Numbered from the stretch's first letter, positions 34,732 to 43,816 are shown. The stretch: DNA of 64,000 bases from Streptococcus sp. oral taxon 431 (GCF_001553685.1 NZ_CP014264.1:938001-1002000), one strand, 5' to 3'. The notes: a model not told the origin generated them from the letters alone. Made by a program: numbers and translations.

Positions 34732-35364
34732 TTGGAGTTGACTACCAAGCAGGAAAAGCAACTAGGTCAGACTCAGTGGTTCCATGCGACATTGTTCCGA
34801 CATTTAGAATCGTTAAAAAAAGGTATCAATGTTCAATTTAACTTAGGGAGTGAGCTAGATTTTGGACCTGGTTTCTATATTACGCCTGACTTTGAACAAG
34901 CTAGAAAATTTATCAATAAACAAGTTGAAGTTCTAAATAACATTATGGCGAATAAAGATATTTTTGAGTCAGAAGAAGAATTCGGAATTATATTAGAATT
35001 TCGTATTTCAAATTTTGTAGAAATTTTTAAGAACCCAGACTATCATTGTCACTATTTTGCAAAACATAAAAAATCAGAGTCAGATTTAGATTTTGCGGAA
35101 TTTGTCTTTCAAAATCGGGAAAATCCAGATGAATTACAACACCATTTTGATTTTATCTATGGTGTTCAGACTGATGACAATCCAACCCAAGCTTTAGCTC
35201 GTTTTCGTCAGAATGAAATTACAAAAGAAGAAATGCTTTCTGAGTTTAGAAAACCCTATTCTTTTAAACAATTATCCATTCACAACCAATCTTTTTGTGA
35301 TATAATGAAAATAGAGAAGGTTTATCAATCAAAGACAGGAGAGGAGTTACAAAAATGGCAGTAG
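34732..35364 (+). CDS. DUF3990-like protein, possible ADP-ribosyltransferase toxin
   Basis: This 210-residue protein is read from a TTG start behind GAAGGAAG. Near the N terminus it has WFHATLFRHLESLKKGINV and then ELDFGPGFYITPDFEQARKF (about residues 17-62), the pattern of DUF3990. That domain is related to ADP-ribosyltransferase folds that use an early His and a later Tyr and acidic residue. The next gene overlaps by ten bases and encodes a 75-residue protein, so a toxin-antitoxin pair is likely. The toxin role is inferred; TTG 34738 is an alternative start. Confidence 0.65.
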   Translation: MELTTKQEKQLGQTQWFHATLFRHLESLKKGINVQFNLGSELDFGPGFYITPDFEQARKFINKQVEVLNNIMANKDIFESEEEFGIILEFRISNFVEIFKNPDYHCHYFAKHKKSESDLDFAEFVFQNRENPDELQHHFDFIYGVQTDDNPTQALARFRQNEITKEEMLSEFRKPYSFKQLSIHNQSFCDIMKIEKVYQSKTGEELQKWQ

Positions 35365-35582
35365 TATCATTGGAAAATAATATTAAACTATATAGTTCAG
35401 AATTATTTCAAGCACTATTAAAAGCCTCTAATTATAAATTGGATGAGCGTATTGCTCAGACTGTTGCAGAAGGCTATGCTCGTAATCTAGATTATTCTGA
35501 TCCTGAACTGATGCATGTTGGTGTAACTTCGGTTGCTAACAATCTGCTTACAAAAATTAAACAAGAGTATTTTATTGTATAG
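35355..35582 (+). CDS. Small partner of the DUF3990-like protein (possible antitoxin)
   Basis: The 75-residue protein begins MAVVSLENNIKLYSSELFQALL and overlaps the upstream gene by ten bases, with AGGAG in the upstream coding end. It is helical, and a small helical partner is common downstream of DUF3990 proteins. A terminator follows. Its antitoxin role is inferred from the arrangement alone. Confidence 0.55.
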   Translation: MAVVSLENNIKLYSSELFQALLKASNYKLDERIAQTVAEGYARNLDYSDPELMHVGVTSVANNLLTKIKQEYFIV

Positions 35583-35667
35583 GATTTTGAAATAAGCGAC
35601 CTCAAAAGAAAGAAATTATTCTTAGCCAAGTTGATAGCTAGCAGTTCAGTTATCAGGGTTAATAGTA

Positions 35668-35696
35668 GCGAGTCAGACGGACTGACTCGCTTTTTC
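35668..35696 (+). terminator. Terminator after the DUF3990 pair
   Basis: GCGAGTCAG and CTGACTCGC form a perfect 9-bp stem followed by TTTTTC. The stretch 35583-36026 contains this terminator and an AT-rich promoter-like region (TATATGATATAAT near 35995) before the next gene, and no gene. Confidence 0.85.
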
Positions 35697-36026
35697 ATTA
35701 TTTTGTTTTTTTCCCGATGAAATCGTAATAAATGTCTATCTGAATAATTCAGTTGCGTTTCGTGTCAATCGGCTTGTGAATCATTTTCTGTCAAGTTAGA
35801 AATGAAACTCCTGTCGGAATGAGTTAGACTGACAAATCTAGACGAAGTTTTCAGTATTTAATGTGATAGATTAGGCTTAAAAATCTCATTTTACAGAGTT
35901 GAAAGAAGTTGCTTCATCGACACAATTCAAAGATCGATTGGAATGATTCTCATTTATAAAGTAATTTGAGTACGCATCCTGTTTTATGCTATGTCTATAT
36001 GATATAATGAAAAAGAGGTATAAACT

Positions 36027-38342
36027 ATGTCAGATTTAGAGATTAAAAAAATTGATATCAAAGATTTTGGTTGCTATAAAGATTACAAACAGCATAGTCA
36101 ATCAGGTATCGGTAATGATTTTAATGATGGAAGAATTAATATTTTTTACGGTAGAAACTATTCAGGAAAAAGTACTTATTCGAAAATTTTTCAAAGTATT
36201 GAACTTAAGCAACTTCCAGAAAAGTATGAAAATATAGATTTTGAAGTCAAACTAGCTAATCATAGGATTATTAAGTCAAACGAAATAGGTAGCGACTTAC
36301 CAATAGATTGTAAAGTTTTCAATCAGCAATTTATTGACGATAATATTTATCTTCACAATGACAATAAATTAAATAGTTTCCAAATTTCGATAGGTAGTGA
36401 TACTAATGAAACCTTGAAGAAAATTGAAGATATACGATTAAACGAACTTAAACCCAGAAATGAAAAATTGTCACAGGTTGAATCGGATATAACTAAAAAA
36501 CAAAAAAAGCTTAAGAGTAGTGAAAATGTTTTGAATTCAAAACTGAGAACAACTGCATCAAAAATCAAGAATTTAAAGAATCCCTCGGTCGTAGTTGGTA
36601 ATAAATATGATATACGAGATATAAAGGAAGAGTTTAAAAAATATTCAGCTCATTTTCCTATTTTACCATTACAAGATGATGAGAAGGCTGTAGCTGAGTT
36701 AGAAAAGAATGTTGAACAAGCCAAAATACGAATTCTCGAAAAAAACATAAATAAACCACAAAAAATTGATTTAGTTAGTTTTGATAAAAATTTTAATTTC
36801 ACATTATTTTTAGAAAATACGAAGAAGCTTTTATCTAAAGTTGTCTCAGTAAGTAATATTCTAGATGAATATAAAGATAGTCCAGATAAAATAAATTGGA
36901 TTAAGCATGGTGTTGATATCCATGGAGATAATCCAGAAAAATGTGTATTTTGTGGTAACGGCATTGATGGTGAGCTTATTAAAAATCTAAAGTTGGCTTT
37001 TTCTGATGAGTTAAGCTCTCTGGAAAACGAATTAGTGCTGCAAAATAATAGGATAAAATCAGAAATCCAAAAATTAGATGCTATTCCAAATATTAATAAG
37101 GAAGATTATTTTAAAGAATCTGTATCTGATATTCAAAATATAAACAAAGAGATTGAAAATAATATTAATAATAGAAAAAGAGTTCTAGAAATACTAGAAT
37201 CAAAAATTTCAGAAAAACAACGAGACATTTTTTCTAAAATTGAAATTAATGATTTAAATTGGATTGATTTTTCCGAAATTCAAGTTGAGATTAACTCACT
37301 ATATGATGGTACTATTAAACAGATAGAACAATTTGAGGATAGGAAAACTAAAAGCATAGATTTTCTTCGAAGATATTATATCGTAAAAGAGTTCCCTGTA
37401 TCTGAGTTCACTAAACTATCTCAAGAAGTTGACCAACTTGAAGAATATATAAATGAGAATTCCAAAGAACAGAAAAAATTAAAGGAAGAAAAAGAAAAAT
37501 TTGAGCAAGATATTATTGAACTTGAAGGTAGTTTAAAGTCAGAATCTGAAGCAGCAAAACGTATAAATATGATACTTCAAAATTCTTTAGCACATTCAGA
37601 GATGTCCCTAAAATCAGTCGATGATGAGGAAGGTATATATTTCGAAGTTTCTCGTAATGAAGAAAGAGCATATAATCTAAGTGAAGGAGAAAAATCATTA
37701 ATAGCCTTTGCTTATTATATTACAAGATTAGAAAGTTTGTCGACAGAAGAAAAGTCAAAAACAATCTTATTTATTGATGACCCTGTCTCTAGTCTGGATG
37801 AAAATAACATTTTTTATATCTACAACCTAATTTTTTGTCTTCTAGAAAAGAAAGAATTTTTACAATACTTCTTGTCCACTCATAATCTAGATTTCTTGAA
37901 ATATACAAATAGATTTTCTAATAAAAAAGATTATTACTTAATAGAAAAGATAAAAGAAGCTGAAAATATCCCGTCAAAAAGTTATATAAAAAAATTGCCT
38001 ACGCATTTATCAAATAAAGTCACAGAATTTGTATTCCTGTTTGAACAAATATATAGAGTGGCAACAGAAGATGAACACGAAAATAATTTTTCTGTTTTTT
38101 ATAATTTTCCAAACAACGGTAGAAAATTTATTGAAACTCTTTTATACTTTAAATATCCTGACTATAAAACAAAGAATGACGATAAAATTATTAATTATTT
38201 CGGAGATGAGAATGCTCCATTTATGCAACGTATAAATAATGAGTACTCTCATGGAGAAGATAGGTTTGATAGAACTCGCAATCCCATTAATACATGCGAG
38301 TTTAAGCATGATGCTAGAATAATATTAGGCGCCTTACATTGA
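36027..38342 (+). CDS. PrrC/RloC-like AAA ATPase, putative tRNA anticodon nuclease
   Basis: The 771-residue protein has Walker A GRNYSGKST (residues 42-50) and a long coiled coil with a CVFCG cysteine pair near residue 306, as in zinc-hook proteins. The ABC-type signature NLSEGEKSLIAF lies near 550 and Walker B ILFIDDPVSSLDENN near 583. In the C-terminal domain Arg699, Glu703 and His742 repeat the order and R-x3-E spacing of the PrrC/RloC Arg-Glu-His nuclease triad. RloC cuts tRNA at the anticodon during phage attack. No restriction genes adjoin. A nuclease-free AAA_13 protein is the alternative. Confidence 0.7.
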   Translation: MSDLEIKKIDIKDFGCYKDYKQHSQSGIGNDFNDGRINIFYGRNYSGKSTYSKIFQSIELKQLPEKYENIDFEVKLANHRIIKSNEIGSDLPIDCKVFNQQFIDDNIYLHNDNKLNSFQISIGSDTNETLKKIEDIRLNELKPRNEKLSQVESDITKKQKKLKSSENVLNSKLRTTASKIKNLKNPSVVVGNKYDIRDIKEEFKKYSAHFPILPLQDDEKAVAELEKNVEQAKIRILEKNINKPQKIDLVSFDKNFNFTLFLENTKKLLSKVVSVSNILDEYKDSPDKINWIKHGVDIHGDNPEKCVFCGNGIDGELIKNLKLAFSDELSSLENELVLQNNRIKSEIQKLDAIPNINKEDYFKESVSDIQNINKEIENNINNRKRVLEILESKISEKQRDIFSKIEINDLNWIDFSEIQVEINSLYDGTIKQIEQFEDRKTKSIDFLRRYYIVKEFPVSEFTKLSQEVDQLEEYINENSKEQKKLKEEKEKFEQDIIELEGSLKSESEAAKRINMILQNSLAHSEMSLKSVDDEEGIYFEVSRNEERAYNLSEGEKSLIAFAYYITRLESLSTEEKSKTILFIDDPVSSLDENNIFYIYNLIFCLLEKKEFLQYFLSTHNLDFLKYTNRFSNKKDYYLIEKIKEAENIPSKSYIKKLPTHLSNKVTEFVFLFEQIYRVATEDEHENNFSVFYNFPNNGRKFIETLLYFKYPDYKTKNDDKIINYFGDENAPFMQRINNEYSHGEDRFDRTRNPINTCEFKHDARIILGALH

Positions 38343-38449
38343 AATGATCCAGAACAATTTAAATCATTTCTCAATAATAGTAATTTAACTCACCCCGATT
38401 TTCTGGAAGATAGATAAAAATAACGACATTTCATTAAAGAGATGTACTT

Positions 38450-38554
38450 ATACTAAACGAAAATCAAAGAGCAAACTAGGAAGCTAGTCGCAGACTGTAC
38501 TTAGGTACGGCAAGGCGAAGCTGACGCGGTTTGAATTTGATTTTCGAAGAGTAT
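38450..38554. repeat. BOX element inside the ICE
   Basis: The 105-bp repeat contains the boxA core TACGGCAAGGCGAAGCTGACG and ends TTTTCGAAGAGTAT, with AAATCAAAGAGCAAACTAGG at the other side. A second copy in the opposite orientation lies at 63621-63725. The stretch 38343-38702 holds this repeat and the pezA promoter. Confidence 0.9.
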
Positions 38555-38634
38555 TATCTCTATACTGTTGAGTGTTGTGCTCCCTTTTAGGTGGCTTTTT
38601 TAGAAGTAAAGTTTAGTATAGAAAAACAAGACAC

Positions 38635-38675
38635 AACTCACCAAAATTGGTGAGTTATGTTTTTTATGTTATAAT
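38635..38675 (+). promoter_or_regulatory. pezA promoter with overlapping palindromic operator
   Basis: AACTCACCAA and TTGGTGAGTT (38635-38656) form a perfect inverted repeat. The right arm contains a -35 TTGGTG (38647-38652) followed at 17 bases by TATAAT (38670-38675). PezA is known to repress its own promoter through such a palindrome. Confidence 0.8.
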
Positions 38676-38702
38676 GGTATTATCAAATGAAGGGAGTTTG
38701 CC

Positions 38703-39179
38703 ATGATTGGAAAAAACATAAAATCCTTACGTAAAACACATGACTTAACACCACCCGAATTTGCCCGAATTATAGGAATATCTCGAAATAGCTTAAGTTG
38801 TTATGAAAATAGAATTAGTTCAGTCTCTACGGAACTAATAGATATCATTTGTCAAAAGTTTAATGTATCTTATGTAGATATTGTAGGAGAAGACAAAATG
38901 CTCAATCCTGTTGAAGATTATGAACTGACTTTAAAAATTGAAATTGTGAAAGAAAGAGGTGCTAATCTATTATCTCGACTCTATCGTTATCAAGATAGTC
39001 AGGGAATTAGCATTGATGATGAATCTAATCCTTGGATTTTAATGAGTGATGATCTATCTGACTTGATTCATACGAATATCTATTTAGTAGAAACTTTTGA
39101 TGAAATAGAGAGGTATAGCGGCTATTTGGATGGAATTGAACGTATGTTAGAGATATCTGAAAAACGGATGGTAGCCTGA
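38703..39179 (+). CDS. pezA: Antitoxin/transcriptional repressor PezA
   Basis: The 158-residue protein follows pneumococcal PezA closely along its length. It has an N-terminal helix-turn-helix (IGKNIKSLRKTHDLT, then FARIIGISRNSLSCYEN) and the C-terminal toxin-binding helices (VKERGANLLSRLYRYQDSQG, then LDGIERMLEISEKRM). PezA represses its promoter and neutralises the UDP-N-acetylglucosamine kinase PezT. The recognition helix region reads SLSCYENRISS, where I recall SLSRYENG in the pneumococcal protein, so DNA binding may be altered. The partner toxin gene directly after it is broken. Confidence 0.93.
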   Translation: MIGKNIKSLRKTHDLTPPEFARIIGISRNSLSCYENRISSVSTELIDIICQKFNVSYVDIVGEDKMLNPVEDYELTLKIEIVKERGANLLSRLYRYQDSQGISIDDESNPWILMSDDLSDLIHTNIYLVETFDEIERYSGYLDGIERMLEISEKRMVA

Positions 39180-39430
39180 TGGAAATTCAAGATTATACCG
39201 ATAGTCAATTTAAACAGGCTTTAGCAAGGAACCTTCGCTCACTGACAAGAGGAAAAAAGTCCAGTAAGCAAACTAATATGTCTGCTGATATTGTTTATTT
39301 AACTGCTTCTCACAACGAATTAAGAAGAAAGAGAGAACTGTTTCCAGAAAATGATAATTTTATCTGCTATGTACAATATGATAGAAGTAAAAAATTTCCA
39401 ATTCATAACATCATAGTAGATTCATATTAA
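39179..39430 (+). pseudogene. pezT: Remnant of zeta toxin gene pezT (first ~31 codons joined to foreign sequence)
   Basis: The frame overlaps pezA by one base, as pezT does, and opens MEIQDYTDSQFKQALARNL, ending the recognisable PezT part at about KSSKQ (residue 31). The next residues should enter the Walker A GGQSGAGKTT, but the sequence instead continues with an unrelated 52-residue tail (TNMSADIVYLTASHNELRR...). The kinase core is gone, from an expected length of about 250 residues to 83, so the toxin must be inactive. The tail may be the end of another gene joined by deletion. Confidence 0.88.
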
Positions 39431-39492
39431 AAAAAGAATAGAGAGGGATATTTGGAATTCAATTGGAATCCAAATTATAGAGGGCCTTTACT

Positions 39493-40896
39493 ATGGATGT
39501 TATTAAGGATTTAGCAACAGTAATTTCTATGATTGTTTCTACGATTACTATAGCAGGAATATACTATTCTGATAATGGAGAAGTTGAAAAACGTAAAAAA
39601 ATATTTTTAAAAAATATTGCCTTAATAATTGTCTTTACCATTTTATTATGGATATTTAGTATCTATTTATTAAGAATATATTTTCAAACAGATTTATTGA
39701 CAGTTTTGTCATTGGTTAATCCAACTTTAGTTTTTTTCTTTATCTTATGTACTGTAACAGTCAGTATGAATTCCTTTATTTATTCAAGAAAAAAATTTTT
39801 ATCTAACATCAAGAATGATGAGATAATTTATGTTTTTTACAAAAAATATCTTACAATTCACAAAAAACTGAATAGAGGTAAACTTTGGAAATATAGTCAA
39901 TCTTATTTGTTCCCATTTATTAAGTCAGTTCTAATAGGAGTGTATATTTTATTAGGAATTCTTTCTATTTTTATTATTTTTATTAATCATTTTGATAACG
40001 AGGTAAAACAGTTCCCGTTTCAATCTCTCGAAAGGTTCTATTTAAAAAATATCAGTGATGGTAAAGTTTATTCGATTGATACTGAAACTGACTTTGATAT
40101 AGTTATGACTTCTGAAAACAAAATCCCACAGTCACTATACAGTATTGAAGATAATATTTATAGTTTACCTATAGATAATCAGAGAATAAAGTTGAAAAAA
40201 GGAACAAAGCTATTTGAGTCATCAGTTGAGAAAGTAAAAATTTATAGGAATAACAAAGAAAGTGTTACAGTGAATAAAGCTGAAGGTAAAACATTCTTAA
40301 TATTAGAACAAGATGATGTTTTTGATTTGGTTTCGGATAGTAAAGATTCTACGAAAAAGAAATCATATTTATTTTTATCAAATCAATACAGGAAACTAGA
40401 AAAGGAAATGCAAACGGTAAAATCCTTAATCCTACCTGGTATAATAGGATTTATTATATTTGGTTTAACATTTTTGCTAACCAATTTTTATTTTTTCCCA
40501 TTAATCATTGTAATATTTGGTGGATTTGTTGATATGTTATTACTTCAAATTAATAATAACAATTCATTTCATATAGCAATGGTTCTTTCGATTTTAGTAG
40601 CTCTTTATTTTCTAATTTGTATTGTTATTTATGATTGTTGTGTGGTGAATCTCCATGAATCAAAGGATACAATAAAACTGATAAGGTATCATTATAAAAA
40701 ATTTTCATATCAAATCAGAAAGCAAGATTTAATCGAAAATTTATTAAATGGCAAGACATGCGGGTGTCATGTGGTTAAATTTCCTTATTTAGTAGGTGAA
40801 AATAGAACAGAACCTAAAATTATTTTTTTCATCTATAAAAACTATTGGGATATTTTAAGGTTACCTATTTTATACTTTAAATGTAAAAAGCACTAG
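39493..40896 (+). CDS. Large membrane protein of unknown function
   Basis: The 467-residue protein has four N-terminal hydrophobic segments (about residues 8-25, 38-60, 70-92 and 140-162). An outside domain of about 150 residues (about 170-300) follows, then three more spans (about 310-345 and 355-385) and a cysteine-containing cytoplasmic tail. The AT content is very high compared with the conjugation genes, suggesting separate acquisition. It stands between the pez remnant and the oriT region. I recognise no family. Cargo of this kind is sometimes defence-related, but there is no motif to support that. Confidence 0.6.
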   Translation: MDVIKDLATVISMIVSTITIAGIYYSDNGEVEKRKKIFLKNIALIIVFTILLWIFSIYLLRIYFQTDLLTVLSLVNPTLVFFFILCTVTVSMNSFIYSRKKFLSNIKNDEIIYVFYKKYLTIHKKLNRGKLWKYSQSYLFPFIKSVLIGVYILLGILSIFIIFINHFDNEVKQFPFQSLERFYLKNISDGKVYSIDTETDFDIVMTSENKIPQSLYSIEDNIYSLPIDNQRIKLKKGTKLFESSVEKVKIYRNNKESVTVNKAEGKTFLILEQDDVFDLVSDSKDSTKKKSYLFLSNQYRKLEKEMQTVKSLILPGIIGFIIFGLTFLLTNFYFFPLIIVIFGGFVDMLLLQINNNNSFHIAMVLSILVALYFLICIVIYDCCVVNLHESKDTIKLIRYHYKKFSYQIRKQDLIENLLNGKTCGCHVVKFPYLVGENRTEPKIIFFIYKNYWDILRLPILYFKCKKH

Positions 40897-41019
40897 AGAG
40901 CCAGTTCTGTCTCTCTTTTTTCTTACTCTCATCTTCATGCTGTGATACCTTTTCCAAATTTCCTCTGATATACTTTTTTCAACTTTAAAAAATCCAACTA
41001 AGATTTTTCTACTGGGGGT

Positions 41020-41201
41020 TTGGGGGCGAAGCCACCAAGTTATCTTATCGTTAGCTGTCAAAACTAGAAGTTTTTGATCGGTTGGCGATATGATTTTTGG
41101 GATATTGTGGACACAATATCTGAGCTCGCAAAGACCGAACAAGAACCAAGTGAGGTCTTTAGGAAGCGTACTGACAATGTGAGGTAGACTTACACTGTCA
41201 G
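41020..41201. other. Candidate origin of transfer (oriT)
   Basis: The gene-free stretch 40897-41229, directly ahead of the mob genes, holds three hairpins. TTGGGGGC/GCCACCAA lies at 41020-41038, the perfect GATATTGTG/CACAATATC at 41101-41120, and CTGACAATGTGAG/CTTACACTGTCAG at 41171-41201. A G-run plus inverted repeats upstream of MobC and relaxase genes is the usual oriT setting. The nic site is not identified. Confidence 0.6.
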
Positions 41202-41229
41202 ACAAGTAGAATATTGAAGGGATATCAGA

Positions 41230-41589
41230 ATGGGACAAGAAATTAAGTCAATCCGAAAGCAATTTAGAATTACGAGACAAGAAGAAAAACAGATAAAAGA
41301 AATGATGAGGGAACAAAAAGTGGATAGTTTCTCAGAATTTCTTCGTCAAAATTTATTGAAAAAGAATTATCAGGATAGAATTTTTGAAAGTTGGTTCTCC
41401 CTTTGGCAGTGTCAAAAGTTTGAACAGATTAGTCGAGATGTGTATGAAGTTCTGGTTGTCGCAAGAGAAAATCATCAAGTGACTCAAGAACACGTCTCAA
41501 TCTTATTGACTTGCGTTCAAGAATTGATTGCAGAAGTGAATCAAGTGCAGCCACTCAGTCGTGAGTTCCGTGAAAAATATATGGGTTAG
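41230..41589 (+). CDS. Relaxosome accessory protein, MobC-like
   Basis: The 119-residue protein starts with a ribbon-helix-helix-like region (IKSIRKQFRITRQEEKQIKEMM, then FSEFLRQNLLKK), typical of small relaxosome DNA-binding proteins. A helical C terminus follows. It is the first gene after the candidate oriT and lies nine bases before a second MobC-like gene. It probably binds oriT and assists the relaxase. Confidence 0.72.
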   Translation: MGQEIKSIRKQFRITRQEEKQIKEMMREQKVDSFSEFLRQNLLKKNYQDRIFESWFSLWQCQKFEQISRDVYEVLVVARENHQVTQEHVSILLTCVQELIAEVNQVQPLSREFREKYMG

Positions 41590-41598
41590 GAGGATGTA

Positions 41599-41964
41599 AT
41601 GGTTTATCGCTATCGTACCAATCTCAAAAAAGTATTTCTAACTGATCCAGAATTACACCAATTGAATGAACGGATTGCTAAGAGCAATTGTCAAAATTTC
41701 TCAGTCTATGCCAGAAAAGTTTTGCTTAATCCCAATATGTCATTTGTCACGATTAACACTGATACTTATGACCAGTTAGTTTTTGAATTGAGACGGATTG
41801 GAAATAACATCAATCAAATTGCGCGTGCGATTAATCAAAGCCATCTGATTTCTCAGGACCAATTACAAGAATTGAGTAAAGGAGTCGGAGAGTTAATTAA
41901 GGAAGTGGACAAAGAATTTCAAGTGGAGGTGAAAAGACTGAAGGAGTTTCATGGTAGTTACTAA
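41599..41964 (+). CDS. mobC: Relaxosome protein MobC
   Basis: The 121-residue protein carries the MobC pattern: a ribbon-helix-helix start (KKVFLTDPELHQLNERIAKSN) and the conserved helix FELRRIGNNINQIARAINQS (about residues 54-75). MobC opens DNA around nic for the relaxase. It has an AGGAGG box and overlaps the relaxase start by 14 bases, indicating coupled translation. Confidence 0.88.
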   Translation: MVYRYRTNLKKVFLTDPELHQLNERIAKSNCQNFSVYARKVLLNPNMSFVTINTDTYDQLVFELRRIGNNINQIARAINQSHLISQDQLQELSKGVGELIKEVDKEFQVEVKRLKEFHGSY

Positions 41965-43816
41965 ACACTTTGCGACGCACGGTAAAAAATATCGTAGGCG
42001 TTTGATTAAGTATATTCTCAATCCCGATAAAACAGATGATTTGAAATTGGTATCTGATTTTGGCATGAGCAATTACTTGGACTTCCCTAGTCATGCAGAA
42101 ATGGTAGAAATGTACAATGTCAACTTCACCAATAATGACAAGTTGTACGAATCCAGAAACGACCGACAAGAAAAACACCAACAAACTATTCATGCCCATC
42201 ATCTCATCCAATCATTTTCTCCTGAAGATAATCTGACACCTGAAGAAATTAATCGTATTGGTTATGAGACCATGATGGAATTAACAGGAGGATGTTTTCG
42301 TTTCATCGTGGCAACTCACACAGACAAAGATCATATTCATAATCACATCCTAATCAATGCTATAGATCGTAATTCAGATAAAAAATTGATATGGAACTAT
42401 GTTATAGAAAGAAATTTTCGTATGATTTCTGACCGTATTTCAAAAATAGCTGGTGCAAAAATTATTGAGAAGTGTTATTCCTATCGTGATTATAAAAAAT
42501 ATAGGGAATCTAGTCATAAGTTTGAATTGAAACAACGTCTCTATTTTTTGATGCAGCAATCTAAATCGTTTGATGATTTTTTAGAGAAAGCAAAGCAGTT
42601 GCATGTTCAGATTGATTTTAGTCAGAAGCATAGCCGTTTTTTGATGACGGATCGTGCAATGACAAAACCAATTCGAGGACGCCAACTCAGCAAACGAGAT
42701 CTATATGATGACGAATTTTTTAGAATGCATTTTGCTAAGCAAGAGATTGAAAGTCGTTTAGAATTTTTGTTGAACCGTGTCAATTCTTTAGAAGAGTTAA
42801 TAACAAAAGCAAAAGAATTGAATTTAACCATTGGCTTAAAACAAAAAAATGTAACTTTTATCCTGGAAGAAGATAATCAAAAGATAAGTTTGGGTCATCA
42901 AAAAATAAGTGATAAGAAATTATATGATGTCAAATTTTTTCAAGATTATTTTAAAAATAAGGAAGTCGGTGTTTCAGAAGGATTAGAGAATTTACAGGAA
43001 CAGTACCATGCTTTCCGAGAAGAACGAGATAAGGATAAAGTATCCACTGAAGAGATTGAGGAAGCCTTTGAGACATTTAAGGAAAAACGAGATACCGTTC
43101 GTGAATTTGAAGTGGAACTTGCAGAGAACCAAATAGAGAAGCTAGTTGATGAGGGCATTTATATCAAAGTGTCTTTTGGTATTAAGCAGAGTGGTCTCAT
43201 TTTCATTCCCAATTATCAATTAGATATTCTAGAAGAAGAGAATCAAACAAAATATAAAATTTTTATACGTGAGACAACCTCATACTTTGTATATAACAAA
43301 GAACATTCGGATAAGAATCAGTATGTCGAAGGACGAACATTGATAAGACAGCTAACCAACGATAGTCGAGTAATACCATACAGAAGATCTACAGTTAAGA
43401 GTCTACAGGAAAAGATTACCGAGATTAACCTCTTCATTGAATTAACTGAAGCAGATAAGAAATACCAAGACATTAAAGATGAGTTAGTAAAAGAAATAGC
43501 AGAGACAGATATAAAACTAAATCAAATTAATGAAAAAATCGCCAACTTAAATAAGATGGCGGAAGTACTTATCAATTTGAAGAGTGAAGATATAAGCAGT
43601 CGAAAGCTTGCAAGATATGACTTTTCAAAATTGAACTTGACAGAATCAGCGTCGTTAGAGTATGTGAATGAAGAAATAAGAAAGCTACAAGAGGAACTCG
43701 GTCATTATCTTGATGAGTATGAGGATTTAGTGAGAAGATTAAAAACATTTGTAAGAATTTTGAATATGGATGGAGAAGCAAATCAGAAATTACAAACTGA
43801 TATTACTATAGAATAG
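41951..43816 (+). CDS. Conjugative relaxase (MobP-type)
   Basis: The 621-residue protein has the relaxase domain in the first 200 residues: HAHHLIQSF early, then the metal-binding triad THTDKDHIHNHILINAI near residue 118. The rest is helical and coiled coil, with two related segments (LEFLLNRVNSLEELITKAKELN repeats the earlier LYFLMQQSKSFDDFLEKAKQL). Relaxases nick oriT, stay bound to the 5' end and lead the DNA through the channel. The catalytic tyrosine cannot be fixed without alignment; a Tyr lies in GKKYRRRLIKYILNP near residue 20. The gene appears intact and is the main relaxase of this element. Confidence 0.92.
   Translation: MVVTKHFATHGKKYRRRLIKYILNPDKTDDLKLVSDFGMSNYLDFPSHAEMVEMYNVNFTNNDKLYESRNDRQEKHQQTIHAHHLIQSFSPEDNLTPEEINRIGYETMMELTGGCFRFIVATHTDKDHIHNHILINAIDRNSDKKLIWNYVIERNFRMISDRISKIAGAKIIEKCYSYRDYKKYRESSHKFELKQRLYFLMQQSKSFDDFLEKAKQLHVQIDFSQKHSRFLMTDRAMTKPIRGRQLSKRDLYDDEFFRMHFAKQEIESRLEFLLNRVNSLEELITKAKELNLTIGLKQKNVTFILEEDNQKISLGHQKISDKKLYDVKFFQDYFKNKEVGVSEGLENLQEQYHAFREERDKDKVSTEEIEEAFETFKEKRDTVREFEVELAENQIEKLVDEGIYIKVSFGIKQSGLIFIPNYQLDILEEENQTKYKIFIRETTSYFVYNKEHSDKNQYVEGRTLIRQLTNDSRVIPYRRSTVKSLQEKITEINLFIELTEADKKYQDIKDELVKEIAETDIKLNQINEKIANLNKMAEVLINLKSEDISSRKLARYDFSKLNLTESASLEYVNEEIRKLQEELGHYLDEYEDLVRRLKTFVRILNMDGEANQKLQTDITIE

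Noticed and set aside
38450..38554. CRISPR-like or IS end
   Set aside because: The sequence contains the known boxA core of BOX elements and occurs as single dispersed copies.
40870..41238. Minus-strand 122-residue frame across the region before mobC
   Set aside because: It crosses the candidate oriT hairpins, has no ribosome site, and the region fits a non-coding oriT better.
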